Positions 17,138-25,862 of a stretch of 64,000 bases of DNA are shown here, in pieces. Each line of letters begins with the position of its first letter. Positions within the stretch are counted from its first letter, which is position 1. The position numbers and the translations under genes are program-made. The DNA comes from Lysobacter ciconiae (GTDB lineage Bacteria; Pseudomonadota; Gammaproteobacteria; Xanthomonadales; Xanthomonadaceae): the NCBI RefSeq assembly GCF_015209725.1, contig NZ_CP063656.1, positions 1,781,001 through 1,845,000 of the forward strand, written 5' to 3'. The notes beneath the pieces are model-generated. The model had not been told where the DNA came from, searched no databases, and saw only the letters and a list, made by a program, of their open reading frames with translations.

Positions 17138-18615
17138 CACACCATCCCTCCACGGTTGGCGGCGACCGGCTGCAGCTCGGGCGTTCGCCCGCCGGTGCCA
17201 GCGTCACCGCCGTCTGCGCTGCGCCCGCTGGCGGCGGACATCGGCCGTCCCGGCTGGTTATGCAGGCCCGGACCGCCTTCCGGCGGCGCGTCGCCGTCAC
17301 CGGGCTCCGGGCCCCTGTCAATGATGCGCAGGATGTAGACGGTACCCGCTCCGAACAGCAGGAAATACACCACCACGAAGATCGCCAGCGAAAGGCCCAC
17401 CTGCCCGGCGGCGTGCGCCGACACCGCCTCGGAGGTACGCATCAGGCCCTGCACAATCCAGGGCTGGCGGCCGATCTCGGTGGTGAACCAGCCGGCGAGG
17501 ATGGCGACCAGTCCCGCCGGACCCATCAGCAGCGCGAAACGCATCAAGCCGCGCGAGCTGTGCAGCTTCCCGCGAAGCCGGCTCCACGCGCCCCACAGCC
17601 CGAGCGCAATCATCAGCAGGCCCAGTCCCACCATGACGCGGAAGGTCCAGAACACGATCGTCGAATTGGGCCGGTCCTCGGGCGCGAACTCCTTGAGTCC
17701 GGCGAACTGCCCGTCCCAACTGTGGGTGAGGATCAGGCTGCCCAGGTTCGGGATGTCCACCGCGTAGCGGTTGCGCTCCTGCTCCATGTCCGGGATGGCG
17801 AACAGGGTCAGCGGCACGCCTTCGCCCGGCGTGTTTTCCCAGTGGCCCTCCATTGCGGCAATTTTTGCTGGCTGGTGCTCAAGCGTGTTCAGGCCGTGGA
17901 AGTCGCCTACGATCGCCTGCAGCGGCGCCGTCGCCAGCACCATCCACAGGGCCATCGACCACATCGTCCGCACCGCGGGGTTGTCGTGCCTGCGCAGCAT
18001 CTGCCAGGCCGCGCTGGCACCGACCAGCAGCGCGGTGGCCAGGAAGGCGGCGATCACCATGTGGGTCAGCCGGTACGGGAACGACGGATTGAGGATCACC
18101 GCCACCCAGTCCACCGGCACCACGATGCCGTCGATGATTTCGTGGCCCTGCGGCGTGTGCATCCAGCTGTTGGAGGCGATGATCCAGGTCGAGGAGATCA
18201 GCGTGCCCACCGCCACGGCGGCGGTGGAGAACATGTGCAGGCCGGGGCCGACGCGCTTCATCCCGAACAGCATCACGCCCAGGAAGCCGGCCTCCAGGAA
18301 GAACGCGGTCAACACCTCGTAGGCCAGCAGCGGGCCGGTGATGCCACCGGCGAAGCGCGAGAACTCGCTCCAGTTGGTGCCGAACTGGTAGGCCATCACC
18401 ACCCCGGACACCACGCCCATGCCGAAGGCGACGGCGAATATCTTGATCCAGAACTGGTACAGGTCCAGGTAGACGCGGCGCTTGGTGTACAGCCAGGCAC
18501 CTTCCAGGACCGTCAGGTAACTCGCCAGGCCGATGGTGATGGCCGGGAAGATGATGTGGAACGAGATGGTGAAGGCGAACTGGATCCGCGACAGCAGCAG
18601 CGCATCAAGGTCCAT
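17137..18615 (-). CDS. cydA: Cytochrome bd-type ubiquinol oxidase subunit I (CioA type, short Q-loop)
   Basis: 492-residue subunit I carrying the haems and quinol site. Seen are the N-terminal FHIIFPAITIGLAS helix with the haem histidine, the GRQPWIVQG motif and a short periplasmic Q-loop. The short loop and total length indicate the cyanide-insensitive (Cio) branch rather than the E. coli long-loop enzyme. The C-terminal 45 residues are a Gly/Pro-rich, poorly conserved tail. The ATG at 18615 is preferred to the GTG at 18627 because the conserved MDLDALLLSR start lies there. No assembly exporter cydDC is present, which is usual for Cio loci. Confidence 0.93.
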   Translation of the reverse strand: MDLDALLLSRIQFAFTISFHIIFPAITIGLASYLTVLEGAWLYTKRRVYLDLYQFWIKIFAVAFGMGVVSGVVMAYQFGTNWSEFSRFAGGITGPLLAYEVLTAFFLEAGFLGVMLFGMKRVGPGLHMFSTAAVAVGTLISSTWIIASNSWMHTPQGHEIIDGIVVPVDWVAVILNPSFPYRLTHMVIAAFLATALLVGASAAWQMLRRHDNPAVRTMWSMALWMVLATAPLQAIVGDFHGLNTLEHQPAKIAAMEGHWENTPGEGVPLTLFAIPDMEQERNRYAVDIPNLGSLILTHSWDGQFAGLKEFAPEDRPNSTIVFWTFRVMVGLGLLMIALGLWGAWSRLRGKLHSSRGLMRFALLMGPAGLVAILAGWFTTEIGRQPWIVQGLMRTSEAVSAHAAGQVGLSLAIFVVVYFLLFGAGTVYILRIIDRGPEPGDGDAPPEGGPGLHNQPGRPMSAASGRSADGGDAGTGGRTPELQPVAANRGGMV

Positions 18616-18688
18616 GGTCAACGGCACTCTGCAGGAATTTCCCGCTCAGGATGCCGCCTGCCCGGTTACGCCTGCGTATGCAGTTCCC

Positions 18689-19465
18689 CTATTCGACCGG
18701 CGAGCCCTGGTAGAGCTCGATGATCTCCTTGCGCAGCAGATGCTCGATGCGCATGCGCTCGCGGAACGACAGCTGCTGGGCCATCTCGCTGAAAAGGTAG
18801 TCGTCCAGGTTGAAATTCTTCAGGTGCATCTTGGTGTGGAAGATATTTTCCTGGTACACGTTGACGTCGCGGCACTCGTACTTGTCCAGCAGGCGCTTGT
18901 GGATCGACTCCTGGATCGAGTTGATCTTGTGGTCGATGAAGTGCTTCTTGCCCTTGGCGTTGCGGGTGAACCCGCGCACCCGGTAGTCGCAGATCACCAC
19001 GTCCGAGTCGAACTGCTTGATCAGGTAGTCCAGCGCTTCCAGCGGCGAGGTCAGCCCGCAGGTGGCCACGTCAATGTCGACCCGGAACGTCGCGATGCCG
19101 TTGTCGGGGTGCATCTCCGGATAGGTGTGGACGGTGATGTGGCTCTTGTCCATGTGCCCCACGGTGCTTCCCCGCCCGGGCGGCGGCACGGCGGCGGGAC
19201 GGTCCGACATCAGGATCGTCACCGATGCGCCCTGCGGATCGTAATCCTGGCGCGCGACGTCCAGCACGGTGCCACCGATGATGTCGGCGACCTTGAGCAG
19301 GATCTCGGTCAGCCGGTCGGCGTCGTACTCCTCGTCGATGTACTCGATGTAGCGCTGGCGCTGGGTCTCCGACACCGCGTAGGAGATGTCGTAGATGTTG
19401 AAGCTCAGCGACTTGGTGAGGTGGTTGAAACCGTCGAGTTTGAGTTGTCCGCGCGGCTTGCCCAT
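18689..19465 (-). CDS. speD: S-adenosylmethionine decarboxylase proenzyme
   Basis: 258 residues, E. coli-type SpeD. The proenzyme self-cleaves before Ser108 in DKSHIT to form the pyruvoyl group, then decarboxylates SAM to supply aminopropyl groups for spermidine. The conserved TYPEMHP and VDIDVATCG segments are present. The ATG overlaps the upstream aminotransferase stop as TGATG. No spermidine synthase lies in the window. Confidence 0.95.
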   Translation of the reverse strand: MGKPRGQLKLDGFNHLTKSLSFNIYDISYAVSETQRQRYIEYIDEEYDADRLTEILLKVADIIGGTVLDVARQDYDPQGASVTILMSDRPAAVPPPGRGSTVGHMDKSHITVHTYPEMHPDNGIATFRVDIDVATCGLTSPLEALDYLIKQFDSDVVICDYRVRGFTRNAKGKKHFIDHKINSIQESIHKRLLDKYECRDVNVYQENIFHTKMHLKNFNLDDYLFSEMAQQLSFRERMRIEHLLRKEIIELYQGSPVE

Positions 19466-20673
19466 CAGCCCGCCCCCGGGTCGTCCATCACCTGCGCGAA
19501 CGCATCGGCGACCCGGTCCACGTTCTCATCGCGCAGGCCGGCGACGCAGATGCGCCCGGACCCCACCGCATAGATGGCGTGCTCGGCGCGCAGGCGCTCG
19601 ACCTGGGCCGGATTGAGGCCGGTGTAGCTGAACATGCCGCGCTGGGTCAGCAGGTAGTCGACATCGAGCGACGGCACCCGCGCCTTCATGCCGGCATGCA
19701 GCCGCTCGCGCATCTGCAGCATCCGGGATCGCATCTCCTCGACCTCGTTCTTCCAGTCCTTGCGCAGGGCCGCGTCGGTGAGGACGCTGGTGACAATGCG
19801 GCCACCGAACGTCGGCGGACTGGAGTAGTTGGCGCGGATGGACATCTCCATCTGGCTCAGCACGCGACGCGCAACGTCGGCGTCATCGCACACCGCCAAC
19901 AGCGCGCCGACCCGCTCGCCGTACAGCGAGAAGGTCTTGGAGAAGGACACGCTCAGCAGCAGCACGATCCCGGCATCGACCATGGCGTGCACGGCGTAGG
20001 CATCGGCGTCGATGCCTTCGGCGAAGCCCTGGTAGGCCATGTCGAGGAACGGCAGCAGGCCGCGCTCGGCCACCACGGTGACCACCGCATCCCACTGCGC
20101 GCGGGTCAGGTCTGCGCCGGTCGGGTTGTGGCAGGCTGGATGCAGGATGACGATGCTGCGCGCGGGCATCTGCTCCAGGTCGGCGAGCATGCCGTCGAAA
20201 TCCACGCCGTTGGTCGCGGCATCGAAATAGCGGTAGCTGCCGACCTTGAACCCCGCCGTCTCGAAGATGGCCTGGTGGTTCGGCCACGACGGCGCGCTGA
20301 TGAAAACCTCGGAATCGGGAAAGTGGCGCTTGAGCATGTCGCAGCCAACCTTCAAGGCACCCGAGCCACCCAGCGACTGGATGGCCACCGCGCGCTCGGC
20401 CACTTTTCCGTAGCGCTCAGTGCCCAGCACCAGCTCGGTCACCGCGTCGCGATAGGTCTTTGATCCGGCAATCGGGAGGTACGGTGTCGCGCCCAGATCG
20501 GCCGCGATCTGCGGGCGAACCGCCGCCACGGAGCGCAGCGTGGGAATGGCACCGTTCGCGTCCTGGTAGGCGCCAATGCCGAGGTTGACCTTGTCTGCGC
20601 GCGTCTCGGCCAGGTACGCCTGCTGCAGCGAAAGGATCGGGTCGCCCGCGTAAAGCGGCAAATGGCTGAACAT
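19465..20673 (-). CDS. tyrB: Aromatic amino acid / aspartate aminotransferase
   Basis: 402-residue class I PLP aminotransferase of the AspC/TyrB group. PLP lysine K246 lies in SFSKTFSLYGERVG; NPTG and the C-terminal RICVAGL region with the substrate-binding Arg are present. The ATG at 20673 has AGGAG seven bases upstream. The upstream frame stays open for 150 codons but has no credible start. Family members interconvert aspartate, phenylalanine and tyrosine with their keto acids, and some re-aminate the methionine keto acid in methionine salvage. That last role is attractive because the gene is coupled to speD. Assignment as TyrB rather than AspC is tentative. Confidence 0.85.
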   Translation of the reverse strand: MFSHLPLYAGDPILSLQQAYLAETRADKVNLGIGAYQDANGAIPTLRSVAAVRPQIAADLGATPYLPIAGSKTYRDAVTELVLGTERYGKVAERAVAIQSLGGSGALKVGCDMLKRHFPDSEVFISAPSWPNHQAIFETAGFKVGSYRYFDAATNGVDFDGMLADLEQMPARSIVILHPACHNPTGADLTRAQWDAVVTVVAERGLLPFLDMAYQGFAEGIDADAYAVHAMVDAGIVLLLSVSFSKTFSLYGERVGALLAVCDDADVARRVLSQMEMSIRANYSSPPTFGGRIVTSVLTDAALRKDWKNEVEEMRSRMLQMRERLHAGMKARVPSLDVDYLLTQRGMFSYTGLNPAQVERLRAEHAIYAVGSGRICVAGLRDENVDRVADAFAQVMDDPGAG

Positions 20674-20955
20674 GTCCAGCTCCTGTGGAGGAAGGGGGTT
20701 TGACGGCCGCAGCGCGGCACGTGGGATGGATGGCGAGATCGGGCGCAGACGCGCGTCGACTCGAGCGCCTATTGTCGCGCAGGTTGGCGCGAATAGCAGC
20801 CGGTGGCAGGACGCGCGGACGACAGGCGCAGTCGGAAGGCGCGGCGGCAGGACCGCCAGTGCCACCCGCGCACGCGCGTGCTGGCGGAAACGGCGGCTCG
20901 AACCGACAATGTCGCCAATGAAATTCCCTGTCTCCTGCTCCGACCGGACGCACGC

Positions 20956-21816
20956 ATGCACCTGATCGGCCTCAGCGTCCTGTGCAGCGTCCTCGTCTCG
21001 GTACTGCTGAAAATCGCTCCGCGCAAGCGTCTTGATGTCGCCCAGATGGTGACCTGGAACTACCTGGTTGCCGCGGTGCTGTGCGCGCTGCTGCTGCGCC
21101 CGGACCTGGGCAGCCTGCGCAGCGCCGGCGGCCACTGGTGGGTGTTGCTGGGACTGGGCGTTTTGCTGCCGTCGCTGTTCCTGGTGCTTGCCAGCGCCGT
21201 GCGCCAGGCCGGCATCGTGCGGACCGACGTCGCCCAGCGCCTTTCCCTGCTGCTCTCGCTGGTTGCCGCGTTCACCGTGTTCGGCGAGACCGCCAGCGTC
21301 GTCAAACTGGTGGGTCTCGCCTTGGGAATGGTCGCCGTCGCCGGCATCCTTGCCCGCCCCGCGTCAGCCGGCAACGGAAGGATGGTGTGGATGCCGCTGC
21401 TCACGGTTTGGGTAGGGTTCGCCTGCGTGGACGTGCTGCTGAAACTTGTCGCCCAGTCGGGCACGCCGTCGATGGCCTCGCTGCAGGTCGCCTTCGTGCT
21501 GGCATTCGTGCTCATGGCCGGCTGGCAGGTCACCCGTCATGCGCGTGGAACCGCGCGGTTGGACAGGTCCAGCTTCGCCGCCGGACTGCTGCTGGGACTG
21601 CTCAACTTCGGCAACATCGTCTTCTACGTGCGCGCGCACCAGGCGTTGCCCGAAAGCCCGGCGGTGGTGTTCGCGGCGATGAACATCGGCGTGGTGGTGC
21701 TGGGAACGCTGGTCGGTGTCGCGGTGTTCCGCGAGCCGACCAGCCGCTGGAACCGCCTGGCGATCGCGCTGGCGATTTTGGCCATCGCCCTGATCGCCTA
21801 CGCCCCGCGGGGGTGA
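20956..21816 (+). CDS. DMT-superfamily (EamA-like) transporter
   Basis: 286-residue integral membrane protein with about ten hydrophobic helices in two halves, each ending in the usual ETAS or REPTSRWN loop. It is probably a small-metabolite exporter; the substrate cannot be read from sequence. The ATG at 20956 is the first start within the hydrophobic part. The 282 bases between it and the divergent aminotransferase gene hold no other gene that I can support and must contain both promoters. Confidence 0.8.
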   Translation: MHLIGLSVLCSVLVSVLLKIAPRKRLDVAQMVTWNYLVAAVLCALLLRPDLGSLRSAGGHWWVLLGLGVLLPSLFLVLASAVRQAGIVRTDVAQRLSLLLSLVAAFTVFGETASVVKLVGLALGMVAVAGILARPASAGNGRMVWMPLLTVWVGFACVDVLLKLVAQSGTPSMASLQVAFVLAFVLMAGWQVTRHARGTARLDRSSFAAGLLLGLLNFGNIVFYVRAHQALPESPAVVFAAMNIGVVVLGTLVGVAVFREPTSRWNRLAIALAILAIALIAYAPRG

Positions 21817-21860
21817 AGGTGCGGCCACGGACTCGATCCGTCGCCGCAGGTGCGTTCCCG

Positions 21861-22583
21861 TCAGCCGTCCAGCTCAGGGTAGTGGCGGAAAATGCCGTCC
21901 TCGCTGAAGGGCATACGCCGTTCGGATTCCAGGTAGGCAGCTATCCGGGGCCGCGCGGCGACTGCGTCGGCAAGCGCAACCACCTTCGGCACGTCTTTCT
22001 GGATCCGCTTCATCGCCCGTGGAAACGCGTAGCGCAGGCCGGCGACCAGCTGGAACAGTGACAGGTCAACGTAGGACCGCTGCGCGCCGACCAGGTGCTC
22101 GGGGCCTTGCGGATTGTTGGCCAGCACGCGCTCGAAGTAGCCCAGGTACTTGGGAATTCGCTGCTCGCGGAATTCATGCGCACGCTTCGCCGCCTCGGCC
22201 TTCTGGTCCTCGTAATACCTTCCGGCGCCCAGCGGATGGTGCGCATCATGCGCCTCGGCGACGATGTCGGTAATAGTCAGTTCCAGTTGATGCGTCCACA
22301 GCGCGTGGTCCGGGTTATCCCCGACCAGCCCAAGACGCGGGCCGAGGAATTGCAGGATGTTGGCGACCTGGGCGACCACGGTGGCGCCGGCCTTGAGGAA
22401 GGGAGGCGCGAACGGTGGATGCACCGCGGCAGCGTCTTCCAGCCAGCCTTGCACCGCTTCCACGCCGCCCGCGGACTCGTCATTGCCGACATCCACGTAG
22501 TCCGCGCCGCCTTCCTCAAGGGACAGGCGCACGAACTCGCCCCGTCCCTGTATCTGCGGCCAGTAATAGAGCTCGTAACGCAT
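21861..22583 (-). CDS. Glutathione S-transferase family protein
   Basis: 240-residue soluble protein. The N-terminal thioredoxin-like half begins YELYYWPQIQGRGEFVR, typical of sigma/Pi-like GSTs in which the first Tyr activates glutathione. The all-helical C-terminal half holds the SYVDLSLFQLV segment seen in GSTs. The role may be detoxification or isomerisation. It ends 44 bases from the convergent DMT gene and follows the DUF72 gene by 12 bases, so the two minus-strand genes probably form an operon. Confidence 0.85.
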   Translation of the reverse strand: MRYELYYWPQIQGRGEFVRLSLEEGGADYVDVGNDESAGGVEAVQGWLEDAAAVHPPFAPPFLKAGATVVAQVANILQFLGPRLGLVGDNPDHALWTHQLELTITDIVAEAHDAHHPLGAGRYYEDQKAEAAKRAHEFREQRIPKYLGYFERVLANNPQGPEHLVGAQRSYVDLSLFQLVAGLRYAFPRAMKRIQKDVPKVVALADAVAARPRIAAYLESERRMPFSEDGIFRHYPELDG

Positions 22584-22595
22584 GGGTCTCTCCTC

Positions 22596-23369
22596 TCAGC
22601 GGGTGGAGTCATCGGAAACCAGCTGTTGCAGTCTTGCCGCGTCCTCCACCGCGTGGCCGCCAGCAGTGTTGTCAAAAATGCACCACGCCTGCGCTGTCGC
22701 CGTGCCGCGCTGGACAAGCCGCGGCGCCAGTTGCTCGAGCACCGGGTCTTCGTAGCGGCTGTAATACATGCGCGGCGAGCCGTGCAGGCGCCAGTAGCTC
22801 CAGCGCGCGGACTTCGGGCCGGCGGGCGACTCCGCTCCGGCCACGCGTGCCGGGTCTGCGCCCACGCGGGTGAGCGAAAAACCCTCCCACAGGTCCGTGG
22901 CGTCGGCGTCAAACCAGCTCGGGTGGCGTGGCTCGCAAGCGATGGGAACCTCCACGCGTTGACGCATCAAGCCGAAGAATGCCTTCGCCACCCGCATGTC
23001 GAGGACAAGGCTCGGCGGCAGCTGCACGAGGAACCCGCCGAGCTTCGCGCCCAGGCCGGCGACCTGATCCAGAAACTCACCCAGCAGCGTGTCGGCTTCG
23101 ACCAACCGCGCCTCGTGGGTGATCTGCCGCGGCAGCTTCACTGAAAACCGGAACCCCGATGGCACCGTGTCCGCCCAGCGCGAATACGTCTTCGACTGAT
23201 GTGGCCGGTAGAACGACGAGTTGATCTCGACGACGTCGAAGCGGGTCGCGTAACGCTCGAGATGACTGTCCCCGGCACCGAACAGGTGCGCCGCACGCGT
23301 TGGGATCGACCAGCCCGCGCAGCCGATGCGGACGGACGAGGCGGGCTTCGGCGCAGGGGCATCACTCAT
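22596..23369 (-). CDS. DUF72 family TIM-barrel protein
   Basis: 257-residue member of the DUF72 (YecE-like) family. Markers are IGCAGWSIP near the N-terminus, a NSSFYRPH motif and a C-terminal CIFDNTAGGHAVEDA segment. The fold is a TIM barrel related to metal-dependent hydrolases; no reaction is established. The ATG at 23369 has GGAG eight bases upstream and starts close to the conserved core, so the 19-residue upstream extension is rejected. Confidence 0.82.
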   Translation of the reverse strand: MSDAPAPKPASSVRIGCAGWSIPTRAAHLFGAGDSHLERYATRFDVVEINSSFYRPHQSKTYSRWADTVPSGFRFSVKLPRQITHEARLVEADTLLGEFLDQVAGLGAKLGGFLVQLPPSLVLDMRVAKAFFGLMRQRVEVPIACEPRHPSWFDADATDLWEGFSLTRVGADPARVAGAESPAGPKSARWSYWRLHGSPRMYYSRYEDPVLEQLAPRLVQRGTATAQAWCIFDNTAGGHAVEDAARLQQLVSDDSTR

Positions 23370-23504
23370 CGGCCACTCCGGTCTGGGTGGCCCATGTTCG
23401 ACCGGTTGGCTGCAAGAGCGCGTCATGGTCGCTGTCGCACCTGCTCACGCAGCCGTGCCCGTGTCGCCACGAAGCGCGGCGTGCAAGTCGGGGCCACACA
23501 ACGG

Positions 23505-23532
23505 TTGCGCGGATTCAGGGCTGCCGTATAAT
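23505..23532 (+). promoter_or_regulatory. Promoter of tRNA-Val
   Basis: A -35 box TTGCGC (23505-23510) and a perfect -10 box TATAAT (23527-23532) are separated by 16 bases. The expected transcription start is about 20 bases before the mature tRNA 5' end. Confidence 0.75.
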
Positions 23533-23560
23533 CGGCCGGATGATCCGGACAACGGATTTC

Positions 23561-23635
23561 GGGCGGTTAGCTCAGCGGTAGAGCATTGCCTTCACACGGC
23601 AAGGGTCGCAGGTTCGATCCCTGCACCGCCCACCA
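23561..23635 (+). tRNA. valV-type: tRNA-Val (anticodon CAC)
   Basis: 75 bases including encoded CCA. Acceptor arms GGGCGGT and ACCGCCC pair fully. The anticodon stem TTGCC/GGCAA encloses TTCACAC, giving anticodon CAC for the valine codon GTG. The T-arm GGTTCGATCC is standard. A strong promoter precedes it and a terminator follows. Confidence 0.95.
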
Positions 23636-23647
23636 GATTGTGTACAG

Positions 23648-23675
23648 AGGCCACCCTGCGGGGTGGCCTTTTTTG
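23648..23675 (+). terminator. Rho-independent terminator after tRNA-Val
   Basis: The stem AGGCCACCC/GGGTGGCCT with a TGCG loop is followed by six T, starting 13 bases after the tRNA CCA end. Confidence 0.88.
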
Positions 23676-23792
23676 TGCCCGATCCTCCGCTGGCGTCGCG
23701 TGTTGGGGGCAAGGACGGATTGAACGTAAGGCGATGTCAGCGCAACGACTGCGACGCTAGGATGATTCTCCGATCATCTCAACGGATCCGTC

Positions 23793-24143
23793 ATGAAAAA
23801 CACCCGCCTCTACCACAACCCGCGCTGCTCAAAGTCGCGCGGTACCCTCGAGCTGCTGGAGGAAAAAGGCATCCAGCCCGAGGTCATCCTGTATCTGGAC
23901 AACCCGCCCGATGCCGGCGAGTTGCGCTCGCTGCTGGAGATGCTCGACATGCCGCCGCGCGCGTTGCTGCGCACCGGCGAGATCGAGTACGCCGAACTTG
24001 GCCTGGCCGATCCGGGCAAGTCCGATGAAGAGATCATCGAGGCGATGACAACCCACCCGCGCCTGATCGAGCGCCCGATCTTCGTCCACAACGGGCGCGC
24101 CGTGATTGGCCGGCCGCCGGAGAACGTGCTGCAGATCCTCTGA
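23793..24143 (+). CDS. arsC: Arsenate reductase, glutaredoxin-coupled type
   Basis: 116-residue thioredoxin-fold protein of the ArsC (glutaredoxin) family. The catalytic Cys12 sits in NPRCSKSR, and the RPIFVHNGRAVIGRPPE segment with conserved Arg residues binds arsenate. The enzyme reduces arsenate to arsenite. No arsenite efflux pump or ArsR is next to it, so a general thiol-reductase or housekeeping role is possible. The gene ends six bases from the convergent glutamate-synthase-like gene. Confidence 0.85.
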   Translation: MKNTRLYHNPRCSKSRGTLELLEEKGIQPEVILYLDNPPDAGELRSLLEMLDMPPRALLRTGEIEYAELGLADPGKSDEEIIEAMTTHPRLIERPIFVHNGRAVIGRPPENVLQIL

Positions 24144-24149
24144 CGGCGC

Positions 24150-25775
24150 TCAGCGCGCCTTGCTTTCGCGCATCGACATCACCTGCTGCGGCGCGTCGAA
24201 AGAGTCGCTGCGCGCGCTCGCCCAGTAGGACTGGAACACGGCGTGGTCGGGGATGCCGGACAGCAATTGGCCGGGCTCGAGGAAGTTGTACAGCGCCGCC
24301 AGCGATCGCACCTCGGTGGGCGAAACCCGCCGCAGGATGTGTTCGGGCCCGACCTCCCTGGGATCGCTCAGGCCGGCCGCGCACAGCAGGTCACGCAGGG
24401 CATTGAGCGTGTTGCGGTGGAATCCCTGCACGCGGATCGATTTGTCGGTCACGTCCAGGCCCTTCCAGCGCGCCGGATCCTGGGTGGCCACGCCGGTCGG
24501 GCAGCGATCGGTATGGCAACTCTGGGCCTGGATGCAGCCCACCGCGAACATGAAGCCGCGCCCCGAGTTGCACCAGTCCGCGCCCATCGCCAGCGTGCGC
24601 ACGATATCGAACGCACTGATGATCCGCCCCGCCCCACCCAGGCGGATGTCGTCGCGCAGGTTCAGCCCGACCAGGGTGTTGTGGACCAGCATCAGGGCCT
24701 CGTGCATCGGCACGCCGACGTGGTTCATGAACTCCGCCGGCGCCGCGCCGGTGCCGCCCTCTGCGCCATCCACGACGATGAAGTCTGGCAGCAACCCGGT
24801 CTCGTGCATCGCCTTGGCGATCGCGAACCACTCCCACGGATGGCCGATCGCGAGCTTGAAGCCGGTCGGCTTGCCGCCGGACAACTCGCGCAGCCTCGCC
24901 ACGAACTGCAGCAGTTCCACCGGGGTCGAGAACGCGCTGTGACGCGCGGGAGACACGCACTCAACCCCCGCCTCGACACCGCGGGTGACGGCAATCTCGG
25001 GCGTGACCTTCGCCGCCGGCAGCACCCCGCCGTGGCCCGGTTTGGCGCCCTGGGACAGCTTGATCTCGATCATCTTCACCTGCGGCTCGGTGGCGTTGGC
25101 GGCGAAGCGCTCGGCGTTGAAGCTGCCATCCGGGTTGCGGCAGCCGAAGTAGCCCGAGCCGATTTCCCAGACCAGGTCGCCGCCGTGTTCGCGGTGGTAG
25201 GGCGAGATCGAGCCCTCGCCGGTGTCGTGGTAGAAGCCGCCCATCATCGCGCCCTTGTTGAGGGCGCGGATGGCATTGGCCGACAGCGAGCCGAAGCTCA
25301 TCGCCGAGATGTTGAACACGCTGGCCAGGTACGGTTGCGCGGTATTGGGGCCGATCAGCACGCGGAAGTTCGGATCGCCATGGGGCACGGGCGCCATCGA
25401 GTGGTTGATCCACTCGTAATCGTTGGCGTAGACGTCCTGCATGGTGCCAAACGGGCGGGTGTCGTTGACCGATTTGGCACGCTGGTAGACCAGCGCGCGC
25501 TGCAGGCGCGAGAACGGCACCTCGGCGGTATCGGCCTGGATGAAGTACTGGCGCATCTCCGGACCAATGGATTCCAGGCCGTAGCGGAAGTGCGCGATCA
25601 CCGGATAGTTCTGCCGCAACGCGCTGGTCCGTTGCAGGACGTCAGCGGTACCCAAGGCAGCGATGCAGCCAAACACCAGCGCCGCCCAGCCCCATCCCGG
25701 TGCCACCAGCACGGCAAGCAGGCCGGTCAGCACGGTCAACAGGATGCTCAGGAAATACGGCAGGTAACGCAGCAT
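24150..25775 (-). CDS. FMN-binding glutamate synthase family protein, membrane-anchored
   Basis: 541 residues. Two N-terminal hydrophobic segments (about 5-42) precede an FMN-binding domain like the central/synthase part of GltB (about 75-500). Recognisable are PGHGG, the GAEGGTGAAP phosphate-binding loop and the cluster-type Cys segment CIQAQSCHTDRCPTG. There is no glutaminase domain and no partner GltD, so it is not the biosynthetic glutamate synthase. Stand-alone proteins of this kind are widespread and their reaction is unclear. It stands alone, convergent with arsC. Confidence 0.83.
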   Translation of the reverse strand: MLRYLPYFLSILLTVLTGLLAVLVAPGWGWAALVFGCIAALGTADVLQRTSALRQNYPVIAHFRYGLESIGPEMRQYFIQADTAEVPFSRLQRALVYQRAKSVNDTRPFGTMQDVYANDYEWINHSMAPVPHGDPNFRVLIGPNTAQPYLASVFNISAMSFGSLSANAIRALNKGAMMGGFYHDTGEGSISPYHREHGGDLVWEIGSGYFGCRNPDGSFNAERFAANATEPQVKMIEIKLSQGAKPGHGGVLPAAKVTPEIAVTRGVEAGVECVSPARHSAFSTPVELLQFVARLRELSGGKPTGFKLAIGHPWEWFAIAKAMHETGLLPDFIVVDGAEGGTGAAPAEFMNHVGVPMHEALMLVHNTLVGLNLRDDIRLGGAGRIISAFDIVRTLAMGADWCNSGRGFMFAVGCIQAQSCHTDRCPTGVATQDPARWKGLDVTDKSIRVQGFHRNTLNALRDLLCAAGLSDPREVGPEHILRRVSPTEVRSLAALYNFLEPGQLLSGIPDHAVFQSYWASARSDSFDAPQQVMSMRESKAR

Positions 25776-25862
25776 GCGGGTGGTCCGGTCAGGTCGGATG
25801 GTTCAGGTCAGGCCACGAGGATAACCGGCAGCGGTGGAGACCCGGTTGATGCCTTGGTGCGC

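Noticed and set aside
20674..21135. N-terminal extension of the aminotransferase by about 150 codons
   Set aside because: No conserved sequence, no ribosome binding site, and it would overlap the divergent transporter gene; the conserved start at 20673 has AGGAG upstream.
23793..24143. An arsenic-resistance operon around arsC
   Set aside because: No arsR, arsB, acr3 or arsH is adjacent; the gene stands alone between a tRNA terminator and a convergent gene.
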